DNA of 11,910 nt from positions 1-11,910 of the forward strand of contig CAAEOZ010000132.1 of assembly GCA_900757715.1 (NCBI GenBank). Direction: 5' to 3'. Below, piece after piece: positions 1-7,400 of this stretch. Origin of the DNA: an uncultured Veillonella sp. Its GTDB lineage: Bacteria; Bacillota; Negativicutes; Veillonellales; Veillonellaceae. Position 1 is the stretch's first letter; every line of letters begins with the position of its first letter. The position numbers were made by a program, and so were the translations under genes. The notes beneath the pieces were generated by a model, which was not told the origin of the DNA, searched no databases, and saw nothing but the letters and a program-made list of their open reading frames with translations.

Positions 1-26
1 CGGCCTATTTAAGTGCGCCTAAAAAC

Positions 27-81
27 AAGAAACACCAAGAAAACATACGATTTTACAAATCTAATTTTCTTGGTGTTTCTT
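27..81. terminator. Perfect 17-bp hairpin, probable bidirectional terminator
   Basis: Bases 27-43 and 65-81 are perfectly complementary over 17 bp around a 21-nt loop. On the minus strand the second arm runs directly into a T-rich tract (TTGTTTTT, 21-28), which is a good intrinsic terminator; on the plus strand the tail is weaker (TATATTTT). It probably ends the gene that lies to the left of the window, or a converging transcript. Confidence 0.7.
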
Positions 82-87
82 ATATTT

Positions 88-142
88 TAAAGGGACTGCA
101 ACTAGAATGCGGTAAAACCGCATTCTGTTACAGCCCCTTTTT
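88..142 (+). terminator. Rho-independent terminator
   Basis: The core stem is 10 bp (104-113 with 117-126, loop AAA). It extends outward through short paired segments with small mismatches (100-102/127-129, 96-98/131-133, GGG 92-94/CCC 135-137) and ends in TTTTT (138-142). The left flank is A-rich, so some termination in the other direction is possible. It insulates the cobT unit from upstream transcription. Confidence 0.75.
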
Positions 143-143
143 G

Positions 144-209
144 TTTGAATATAACTTTATATTAAAAGCTGAATTATCGCTGTCGATATAAGCTTTTAAT
201 GTATTCAAA
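144..209. repeat. Nested inverted repeat (three coaxial arms) upstream of cobT
   Basis: Three nested perfect arms share one centre: 144-151 with 202-209 (8 bp), 161-170 with 191-200 (10 bp), and 175-179 with 184-188 (5 bp, loop CTGT). There is no T tract, so it is not a normal terminator. It could be a cruciform-prone DNA site, an operator region, or a structured RNA if transcription starts further left. Function is unknown. Confidence 0.45.
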
Positions 210-283
210 GCAACGATATATATAACCTTTACACATGACTTTCAAAAAGCTAAAAATAGGTACATTACTAGTCATATAATTTA

Positions 284-292
284 TGATATACT
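284..292 (+). promoter_or_regulatory. Candidate extended -10 promoter for cobT
   Basis: TGATATACT gives an extended -10 (TG-N-TATACT). A weak -35 (TTACTA, 265-270) lies 16 bp upstream. A second AT-rich hexamer, TATAAT at 275-280, is an alternative -10 without a good -35. Initiation near 299 would give a leader of about 60 nt containing the hairpin at 325-351. Confidence 0.35.
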
Positions 293-318
293 TTCATATA
301 GAATAATATCGAATTAAT

Positions 319-351
319 AGAAGGCTAGTCCGCACATTACGTACGGACTAG
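319..351 (+). promoter_or_regulatory. cobT translation-initiation region: SD-like AGAAGG followed by a hairpin
   Basis: No Shine-Dalgarno sequence lies in the 8 nt before the cobT ATG (360). The nearest purine-rich match is AGAAGG (319-324), 35 nt upstream. Exactly between them is a hairpin: CTAGTCCG (325-332) pairs perfectly with CGGACTAG (344-351), and 334-335 pair with 341-342. If it folds, the effective distance from AGAAGG to ATG becomes about 8 nt. An ATT at 336 in frame is a less likely alternative start. Confidence 0.4.
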
Positions 352-359
352 AAAATAGA

Positions 360-1397
360 ATGAAAGATAACTCAGTAAGACCGATAGAGAAACAATTAAA
401 TAAATTTCTTCAAGCGAAATGCCTCATCCCAGGTGGTCTTGGTTTATGGGAAATGTATTTCCGTAAGATTTGCACGGCATGGGGCGAGATTAATGGCGAA
501 ATCCGACCACAGCATATTATATTTTCTGCCGATAATGGTTGTAACATAGAAGGCTATGTAGGCTATAACTACGAGGTGACCCAAAAGCAGTCTCGCAATA
601 TGTTACTTGGTCGTTCAGCTGCAACACAGTTTTGCAACTTCAATAATATTCCTTATGAGGTCGTCGATGTAGGCATTGCCTCAGATGATGGTATTGGTGT
701 GAATCGCAAAGTAGCAAAGGGGACAAAGAATATTTTGAACCATCCTGCGATGACCGAGGATGAGTTTAATCGTGCCTTTCAAGCTGGATATGAACGGGTT
801 CAACATTATGTAGAACAAGGAATCAATCTGTTCTCCTTTGGTGAAATGGGTTTAGGGAATACAACAACCTCTGCGTGTGTGTTGTCTGCATTAATTGGAG
901 CTGATCCGACGGAAACCGTAGGACCTGGTTCTTGGCCAGATAAACCAGAGCTGATGAAGCGTAAAATTGATTTTGTTCGGTCTGTTTTAGAGCATCATAA
1001 GAACAATATAGTTTCTGAACATGAGCCTGACCGAGTTTGTAAAATCGTAGCTCATGTAGGAGGCTTTGATATTGCTGCTATCCTTGGGGCTATGCTGGCT
1101 TGTGTAGAGTTTAAAAAGCCTTTTGTCATTGACGGCTTTATTACGTCTGTAGCAGCAGCTTGCGCAGTACACATGAATGCTCGTGTTAAGGATTATGCAT
1201 TGCCATCTCATAACTCTCGTGAAAAAGGAACAGAGCTAGCTTTAGCTGAGGTAGGTATTACACAAGACATGGTTCCTATTCAAGCCCAAATGTCGATGGG
1301 GGAAGGCACAGGAGCCATCTTGATGGTACAAATGCTCAAAACGACACAGCATATGTTTGTACATGTAGGCACCTTTGCTGATTTGATGAAATTATAA
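360..1397 (+). CDS. cobT: Nicotinate-nucleotide:base phosphoribosyltransferase (CobT family)
   Basis: This enzyme transfers phosphoribose from nicotinate mononucleotide to the lower-ligand base of a cobamide, giving the alpha-ribotide used in nucleotide-loop assembly in the cytoplasm. The 345 aa match the usual family length of about 350. Visible family signatures are PGGLG (24-28), ADNG (57-60), GEMGLGNTTT (161-170), VGGFDIAA (233-240), DGF (258-260), PSHNSREKG (282-290) and GEGTGA (314-319). E315 falls where the catalytic Glu317 of Salmonella CobT lies, and E162 and K202 match other active-site positions. A gapless alignment from memory keeps base-contact Gln88 (Q77) but replaces Ser80 with Tyr (Y69), so the base preference may not be dimethylbenzimidazole. 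A phenol- or cresol-activating ArsA/ArsB-type role is possible, since ArsAB belongs to this family. The start is the first ATG that keeps the conserved N-terminus. It is co-transcribed with the DUF389 gene. Confidence 0.9.
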   Translation: MKDNSVRPIEKQLNKFLQAKCLIPGGLGLWEMYFRKICTAWGEINGEIRPQHIIFSADNGCNIEGYVGYNYEVTQKQSRNMLLGRSAATQFCNFNNIPYEVVDVGIASDDGIGVNRKVAKGTKNILNHPAMTEDEFNRAFQAGYERVQHYVEQGINLFSFGEMGLGNTTTSACVLSALIGADPTETVGPGSWPDKPELMKRKIDFVRSVLEHHKNNIVSEHEPDRVCKIVAHVGGFDIAAILGAMLACVEFKKPFVIDGFITSVAAACAVHMNARVKDYALPSHNSREKGTELALAEVGITQDMVPIQAQMSMGEGTGAILMVQMLKTTQHMFVHVGTFADLMKL

Positions 1398-1406
1398 GGA
1401 GGATGA

Positions 1407-2720
1407 ATGGAAATAAATAAATACTTTGATATACATTTTGAGCGAGCTGATGATGCAACTATCGCTAAAAGACTGATAGGTGGGGCTAAGATTAAGGGAC
1501 CTGCTTTAGTTATCCTGATTCTCTCCATGTTTATTGCCTCTATTGGGTTGAATATGAATAGTACGGCAGTTATTATTGGTGCTATGCTTATATCGCCGTT
1601 GATGGGACCTATTTTAGCAACTGGTTTTGGCTTCGCTACGCTTAATTTTACAGTTGCAAAAAGTGCTATTTTAAGATTGTCCTTACAGATTACGATTGCT
1701 GTTTTAGCATCTACTTTGTATTTTTATATTTCCCCCGTTCAGACGGCTACATCTGAACTGTTAGCGCGCACAGAACCGAATATTTTTGATGTATTTATTG
1801 CTATATTTGGTGGGCTAGCCGGGATTATTGGGCAAACGCGTAAGACTTTAGATAATGTTATACCAGGGGTTGCGATTGCGACTGCACTTATGCCACCACT
1901 ATGTACGGCAGGATATGGACTTGCTAATGGAAATTGGAACTATTTCTTTGGGGCTGGCTATCTATTCTTTATAAATGCATTTTTCATCTTCGTTGCATCA
2001 TTTATTGTTTTAAAGGGTGTATATAGTTTGCCATCCCATAAACAAGCAGAAGAGCTTATTCGTCGTAATCAGCTAATATTTCTTGTGATCGGTCTTATTA
2101 TGGCTATACCAAGTATTTATGGAGGCTATGATATGATCGTTAAGTATTCTGAGTCAAATCATATAGAGCAGTTTATTAAAAACGATATTAATCAAGATGG
2201 ACGTCGACAAGTGATTAATTATTCATTGGATCGAGTAAATAAGCTAGTAGACATAGTAGTTATAGGCGCTCCTGTGACTTCGGAGGAGCAATCCCAGTTG
2301 GATGATAAGTTACAGAAAGATGAGTATTTGCAGCCTTATACATTGCGATTTGTTAATAGCGTAGATGAGAATAAATCTACTATGGATAAGACGAACTTGA
2401 ATAAATCTTCGGAAAATCTTGAAAAATATAAAAACTTGAGTAATCTGTACCAGCCGACTTATCAACTAGTAAGTGAAACTATAAACACTATGAAAACGAC
2501 AGAAGCTGAAGCAAAGGCGTTATTCCCGTTTGTAAGCAAAGTGGAAGGCATGCCTTTGATAGATAATCTTGAACAGGCTAAAGCGAGTCGTTATATAGTG
2601 ATTATCCATACCACGTCTAGTGTATCTGATGTAGACTCGAAACGAATAAAAGCTTGGCTAGAGGCTAAATTATCAGTACCTGTAACTATTTCTATTGAGC
2701 AAACAACGTCAACTTTATAA
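1407..2720 (+). CDS. DUF389 (TIGR00341-like) multi-pass membrane protein
   Basis: The 437-aa protein has a short soluble N-terminus, about seven hydrophobic segments (roughly 31-50, 53-76, 88-108, 127-143, 150-172, 180-203, 222-243) and a soluble C-terminal half (about 250-437). Conserved stretches typical of the DUF389 family are visible: NSTAVIIGAMLISPLMGPI (51-69) and PGVAIATALMPPLCTAGYG (153-171). No biochemical function is firmly established for the family. AAGGAGG (1396-1402) overlaps the cobT stop and lies 4 nt before this ATG; an out-of-frame ATG at 1403 closes after five codons. The 9-bp gap means co-transcription and probable translational coupling with cobT, which may hint at a role linked to cobamide precursors, but that is only inference. 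Family call confident; role unknown. Confidence 0.85.
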   Translation: MEINKYFDIHFERADDATIAKRLIGGAKIKGPALVILILSMFIASIGLNMNSTAVIIGAMLISPLMGPILATGFGFATLNFTVAKSAILRLSLQITIAVLASTLYFYISPVQTATSELLARTEPNIFDVFIAIFGGLAGIIGQTRKTLDNVIPGVAIATALMPPLCTAGYGLANGNWNYFFGAGYLFFINAFFIFVASFIVLKGVYSLPSHKQAEELIRRNQLIFLVIGLIMAIPSIYGGYDMIVKYSESNHIEQFIKNDINQDGRRQVINYSLDRVNKLVDIVVIGAPVTSEEQSQLDDKLQKDEYLQPYTLRFVNSVDENKSTMDKTNLNKSSENLEKYKNLSNLYQPTYQLVSETINTMKTTEAEAKALFPFVSKVEGMPLIDNLEQAKASRYIVIIHTTSSVSDVDSKRIKAWLEAKLSVPVTISIEQTTSTL

Positions 2721-2772
2721 TTTGATCTTTTTGATTTTGATTAGATTGTTTATTATATAGAGCGACATTTAT

Positions 2773-2846
2773 AACGGTACTAAGTTTGATTTTAACTATT
2801 AGGTATATTACCTAGTAGTACGGGAAATCATCTTAGTACCGTTTTT
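2773..2846 (+). terminator. Terminator of the cobT-DUF389 unit, with a second hairpin in its loop
   Basis: AACGGTACTAAG (2773-2784) pairs perfectly with 2832-2843 and is followed by a T run to 2846. The 47-nt loop contains an independent hairpin (2795-2805 with 2809-2819, loop TAT). A bipartite terminator with a structured loop is uncommon, but its position 50 bp after the DUF389 stop fits simple termination. Confidence 0.8.
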
Positions 2847-3021
2847 ATGTACTTGGTATAGTTAAACGTTATTATTTTATCCTTGCTATAGATTTTAGTT
2901 ATAAAGATTAATATATAAAATCTATTATGCAAGTAGGATTTAAATTGTTATACTTACAACATCGAAATTATTAAATAATTAAATGTAGATACATGAATAA
3001 GAAACTATAAATTTATTACAA
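2847..3021. other. AT-rich intergenic stretch with one dyad, probable metQ promoter region
   Basis: No coding potential is seen. A perfect 10-bp inverted repeat (2888-2897 with 2916-2925, 18-bp spacer) could be an operator or weak hairpin. Possible -10 hexamers for metQ are TATAAA (3006-3011) and TACAAT (3017-3022), neither with a convincing -35. Confidence 0.4.
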
Positions 3022-3088
3022 TATCTACGTGTGTTATATACGCGTGAGTCCTCGTCAATAGATGTAGGTGTTCATCGTAGATAGGAGG
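3022..3088 (+). promoter_or_regulatory. Structured metQ leader abutting the ribosome binding site
   Basis: TATCTACG (3022-3029) and CGTAGATA (3076-3083) are perfectly complementary over 8 bp and enclose 46 nt with smaller self-complementary segments (3028-3033 with 3040-3045; GATG 3061-3064 with CATC 3073-3076). The closing base pair uses the A of the AGGAGG ribosome binding site (3083-3088), 5 nt before ATG. Folding could therefore gate translation. It does not match the SAM riboswitch classes or T-box features known to me. A chance dyad remains possible. Confidence 0.4.
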
Positions 3089-3093
3089 ATTAC

Positions 3094-3927
3094 ATGAAAA
3101 AATGGTTAGCATTAGCAGCGACGGCCGTACTAGGTGCGTCCTTGTTGATTAGTGGTTGTGGCTCTTCCACAAATGACACAAGTTCCAGCAGTGCTGGTAG
3201 TTCTAAAGCAGAGGTGTTAAAGGTAGCAGCGAACCCTGTACCTCATGCTGAAATCTTAAATCATATCAAGCCTTTATTGGCTAAGGAAGGTGTAGATCTT
3301 CAAATCATTGAATTTACGGACTACATCCAACCAAATATGGCGTTGTCCAGTAAAGAAGTAGATGCAAACTTCTTTGCTAACGTGCCTTACCAAAATAACT
3401 TCAATAAAGATCATGGCACAAACTTCGTAAGCTTTGCCCCAGTTCACATCGAGCCATTGGCTATTTACTCTCAAAAAATCAAAGATTTGAAAGACTTACC
3501 AAATGGTGCAAAAGTAGCGATTCCATCTGATCCAACAAACAGTGCTCGTGCACTTCTCTTGTTACAAAGTGCAGGTCTTGTAACTTTGAAAGACCCAACT
3601 GGTTTGACTAACACACCATTTGATGTAACTAGCAACCCTAAAAACATCCAAATTACAGAGTTAGAGGCAGCTCAAATTCCTCGTTCCATTCAAGACTTAG
3701 ACGCAGCTGTAATCAATGCTAACTATGCATTGCCGGCAGGTCTTAATCCTACAAAAGATGGTTTATTCGTAGAAAAAGCGGATTCTCCATATGCAAATCT
3801 TCTTTCCGTAAACCCTGGTGATGAAAATAAACCAGCTATCCAAAAATTAGCTAAAGCATTACAATCTCCAGAAGTTAAGAAGTTCATTGAAGAACATTAC
3901 AAAGGGGCTATCATCCCAGCGTTCTAA
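3094..3927 (+). CDS. metQ: MetQ/NlpA-family methionine ABC transporter substrate-binding lipoprotein
   Basis: This is the extracytoplasmic binding component that delivers D/L-methionine to a MetNI ABC importer. The 277 aa begin with a lipoprotein signal: MKK, a hydrophobic stretch (4-20) and lipobox LISGC with the lipidated Cys at 22, then a Ser-rich linker (23-37). Family features follow: VAANPVPHAEIL (44-55), DYIQPNMAL (76-84), VDANFFANVPYQ (89-100) and the ligand-contact segment VINANYAL (206-213). Length matches the family. The start is supported by AGGAGG 5 nt upstream. No metN or metI is present on either side and terminators flank the gene, so it is an orphan here; the permease and ATPase must be elsewhere. 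Related NlpA proteins can bind other amino acids, so methionine is the likely but not proven ligand. Confidence 0.9.
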   Translation: MKKWLALAATAVLGASLLISGCGSSTNDTSSSSAGSSKAEVLKVAANPVPHAEILNHIKPLLAKEGVDLQIIEFTDYIQPNMALSSKEVDANFFANVPYQNNFNKDHGTNFVSFAPVHIEPLAIYSQKIKDLKDLPNGAKVAIPSDPTNSARALLLLQSAGLVTLKDPTGLTNTPFDVTSNPKNIQITELEAAQIPRSIQDLDAAVINANYALPAGLNPTKDGLFVEKADSPYANLLSVNPGDENKPAIQKLAKALQSPEVKKFIEEHYKGAIIPAF

Positions 3928-3994
3928 TCGACTGATTCGTTAATAACATAGTGTATTTCACAAAGCATCTCCTCAGATTAACTTTATTGATACG

Positions 3995-4033
3995 AAAAAG
4001 GCGCAATACCTATTATAGGTGTTGCGTCTTTTT
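3995..4033 (+). terminator. Terminator of metQ
   Basis: A long stem pairs 3995-4012 with 4016-4033 (loop TTA) almost without interruption, with only G-T wobbles at 4001/4027 and 4007/4021. It runs from AAAAAG on the left to CTTTTT on the right and can act in both directions. Confidence 0.85.
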
Positions 4034-4126
4034 ATATGTTACATGTGGGGTAAAATTTACCAGCTTAATCTATATATTTTATTAAAATTTTATGTTACAA
4101 AGGATACGTTGTTTTTCATTGGAAAA

Positions 4127-4135
4127 TGGTATAAT
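4127..4135 (+). promoter_or_regulatory. Candidate extended -10 promoter for the activase gene
   Basis: TGGTATAAT is a consensus extended -10, with TTGTTT (4109-4114) 15 bp upstream. A second consensus TATAAT lies at 4241-4246 with a poor -35. Use of the first would give a leader of nearly 290 nt. Apart from these and the dyads at 4358-4403, I see nothing coding in 4034-4426. Confidence 0.4.
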
Positions 4136-4357
4136 ATTTTTTACATCCTATTAAAAATATGACTTTGTAATTCAAATCTAGATATATTTTCTATAACTCT
4201 TTGGAATACAGAAAAACTTAGATTTTAACTGCTTTTGTTGTATAATAATAGTAGGATATTTAAAAATTTAGATATTTTGGTGAAAGTATTATATCCTTAT
4301 CTAATTTAATTGTTTATTTTAGATGCTTAGTACATTATATATGTTGTACATATTACA

Positions 4358-4372
4358 TGTGAGACTTTCACA
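4358..4372. promoter_or_regulatory. TGTGA-N5-TCACA dyad, possible regulator site
   Basis: TGTGA (4358-4362) and TCACA (4368-4372) are inverted arms with a 5-bp spacer. Rex and CRP/FNR-family sites have related TGTGA/TCACA half-sites but a 6-bp spacer, so assignment is doubtful. It lies 55 bp before the activase start. Confidence 0.25.
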
Positions 4373-4379
4373 AAAATAA

Positions 4380-4403
4380 GTATGGTCACTTAGGTGGTCA
4401 TAC
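4380..4403 (+). promoter_or_regulatory. 10-bp hairpin just upstream of the activase ribosome binding site
   Basis: GTATGGTCAC (4380-4389) pairs with GTGGTCATAC (4394-4403) around TTAG, with two G-T wobbles. It contains two direct copies of TGGTCA. No T tract follows, so it is not a terminator; an operator or mRNA structure is possible. It lies 10 nt before the purine-rich AAGAGAGG (4414-4421). Confidence 0.4.
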
Positions 4404-4426
4404 GGTTGTTAAAAAGAGAGGTATTT

Positions 4427-7400
4427 ATGCAGCACATGCTACGCATGGGGATTGACGTGGGGTCTACAACGGTTAAAGTTGTATTATTGGACGAACACGA
4501 TAATTATTTGTATAAAAAGTACATACGCCATTATGCAAACATATTGGACACAGTATATACCTTGTTACAAGAGGCTCAAGTTGGTCATGAAGACGATCTT
4601 GTTCATGTATGTATTACTGGTTCTGGTGGGATGGCTATGGCCGAAAAGGTGCGCATCCCATTCGTACAAGAGGTTATTGCTGAAACGCGAGCTGTGAAAG
4701 CCCTCTATCCAGAGACAGACGTTATCATCGAACTTGGTGGCGAAGATGCGAAGGTTACGTATTTAGGTCAAACTGCAGAACATCGTATGAATGGCTCCTG
4801 TGCTGGTGGTACGGGCGCTTTTATTGACCAAATGGCGACTTTATTGCAGACAGATGCATCTGGCCTTAACCAATTAGCCATGAATGCTGATACGATTTAT
4901 CCAATTGCGGCACGCTGTGGCGTATTTGCTAAAACAGACGTACAAGCTTTGTTAAACCAAGGCGCATCTCATGAAAATATTGCAAAATCTGTATTCCAAG
5001 CAATTGTAAATCAAACGATTGCTGGCCTTGCATGTGGTCATAAAATCGAAGGTAATGTAGCGTTCCTTGGCGGTCCGTTGACATTTTTGTCTGAATTACG
5101 CCAATGCTTTTGCGATACCTTAGAGCTAGATGAAGCGCATCGCATTATCCCTGAGAATGGTGAATTGTTCATTGCTTTAGGGGCGGCATTGATGAAAGAT
5201 GAGTGCCGCGAGATTACTGTTGGCCAATTGACAAAGGAAATCGGTGCACTTATCGGTATTCCCATGGAAGCTACAGACCGTGTTGATCCGCTATTTAAGA
5301 ATGAACAAGAATTAGAAGATTTTCGTGCTCGTCACGCTAAGGCTGTAACGCCAAAGGCGAATATCGAGGATGCTCAAGGTCCTTGCTACCTTGGTATTGA
5401 TGCTGGTTCTACTACACTTAAGGTAGTTCTTATCAATAGCAATAAGGAAATTATATTCTCTCATTATGGTCCTAACCATGGTAAACCATTAGAAAAATCT
5501 CGTGAAATCATCGAGAAAATATATGAATTATTGCCAAAAGGTGCCTATATTGCACACTCTGGCGTAACCGGCTACGGCGAGGCCTTTCTTAAACGCGCTC
5601 TCGGCATCGATATCGGTGAAGTAGAAACGATGGCTCACTATCGTGCGGCCCGCTTTTTCTGCCCTGATGTATCCTTTATTCTGGATATTGGCGGTCAAGA
5701 TATGAAATGCTGTAAGGTTCGTGATGGGTATATCGAAGATATCGTGTTGAACGAAGCTTGCTCCTCTGGTTGCGGCTCTTTTATTGATACATTTGCATCT
5801 GGGCTACGAATTCCTATCGATCAATTCGCAAAAGAAGGATTATTGGCACCTATGCCAATCGATTTAGGCTCTCGTTGTACCGTATTTATGAACTCTAAGG
5901 TTAAGCAGGCTCAAAAAGAAGGTGCTACGGTACAAGATATCGCAGCAGGTCTTGCTTATTCTGTAATTAAAAATGCCCTTTATAAGGTTCTTAAGGTGAA
6001 AGATCCTAAAGAATTAGGCGATCATATCGTTGTACAAGGTGGTACGTTCTATAACGAATCCGTTTTGCGTGCCTTTGAGAAATTGATGGGTGTAGAGGTG
6101 ATTCGCCCTGATGTATCTGGGTTGATGGGTGCATACGGTATGGCTCTTCTTGCAGCAGAAACGGCGGAAGAGTTACAAAAGGGTGAAAGCACATTGCTAG
6201 ATAGTGAAGGCCTTAATTCTTTACAAGTATCTACGACAATGCGCAATTGTGGTCTTTGCCCAAATAATTGCATGCTTACTATTAACGCTTTCTCGGATGG
6301 TCGTACGTACGTAACTGGCAACCGTTGTGACCGCGGTGCTGGCGATATGATCCAAGAGAAGCGTAAGCCAGTTCCTAACTTGGTAGACGTAAAATTACGT
6401 CGTTACTTTGATTACTACTTGAAGAAAAATATTCCTGAGTTTGAAGGTAAAATGCGTGTAGGTATCCCTCGCGTTCTCAACATGTATGAGGACTTCCCAT
6501 TCTGGTTCACATTCTTCAATAGTTTGGGTTATGAAGTAATCCTTTCAGATTATACGACTAAGGATCAATACAATAAGGCTATCGATACAATTCCATCCGA
6601 TACAGCTTGCTATCCTGCAAAAGCTGTACATGGTCATATTCGAGATTTAGCGAATGCACAGGTAGACTTTATTTGGTACCCTTGTATTCAACATGGCCCT
6701 AAGGAATTTAGCCGCGACAATAATTACCATTGTCCAATGGTTATTTCCTATCCAGAACTTATCAAAAATAATATGCAAGAAGTATTGGGCGATACTCCGT
6801 TTCACGCACCATTCTTGCCGTTAGCTGATAAAAAATCCCTTGTTCCGGCTCTTGTGAAAGCATTGGATTTCTTGGACCTCAAGAAGAAAGATATTGCTAA
6901 GGCTGTAGACCTTGCTTGGGAAGAACAAGAAAACTGTAAAGCTTCCTACCGTGAAACGACGAAGAAAACTGTATCTCGCCTTGTAGCAGAACAAATTCCG
7001 ACAATCGTATTGGCTGGCCGTCCATATCATTTAGACTCCGGTATTAACCACGGTATTCCTGAACTTATTACATCTCTTGGTATGGCTGTTCTTACAGAAG
7101 ATGGCGTTGCCCCATTAGGCAATGAAATCAAGCATTTACGCGTTGTAGACCAATGGTCCTACCATAGTCGCCTATATCGTGCCGCTGAATTTGTAAGTAG
7201 AACTGAAGGATTCCAAATTGTAGAGCTTAACTCCTTTGGTTGTGGACTGGATTCTATCGTAGCAGATCAGGTAAAAGATATACTTTCAGCAAACCACAAA
7301 ATCCATACCTTGCTCAAAATCGATGAAGGTACAAACCTTGGAGCCGTGACAATCCGTTTGCGATCCTTGCAATCTGTAATGGAACGTAGTTTGCGTCGTC

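Noticed and set aside
88..142. Third copy of the MITE-like element
   Set aside because: Its minus strand has GGGGCTGTAACAG, loosely like the element start, but the 35-nt core and the CCCATTA end are missing, so it is treated as an ordinary terminator.
143..359. Cobalamin riboswitch upstream of cobT
   Set aside because: No B12-box-like or other conserved cobalamin riboswitch segments are visible; only simple dyads are present.
2850..3093. SAM riboswitch or T-box in front of metQ
   Set aside because: No SAM-I core pattern and no T-box sequence are seen; only an unclassified stem near the ribosome binding site.
4394..4426. GTG start at 4394 adding 11 residues to the activase
   Set aside because: The GTG lies in the 3' arm of a hairpin with no ribosome binding site, while ATG 4427 has AAGAGAGG 5 nt upstream and begins right before the conserved ATPase motif.
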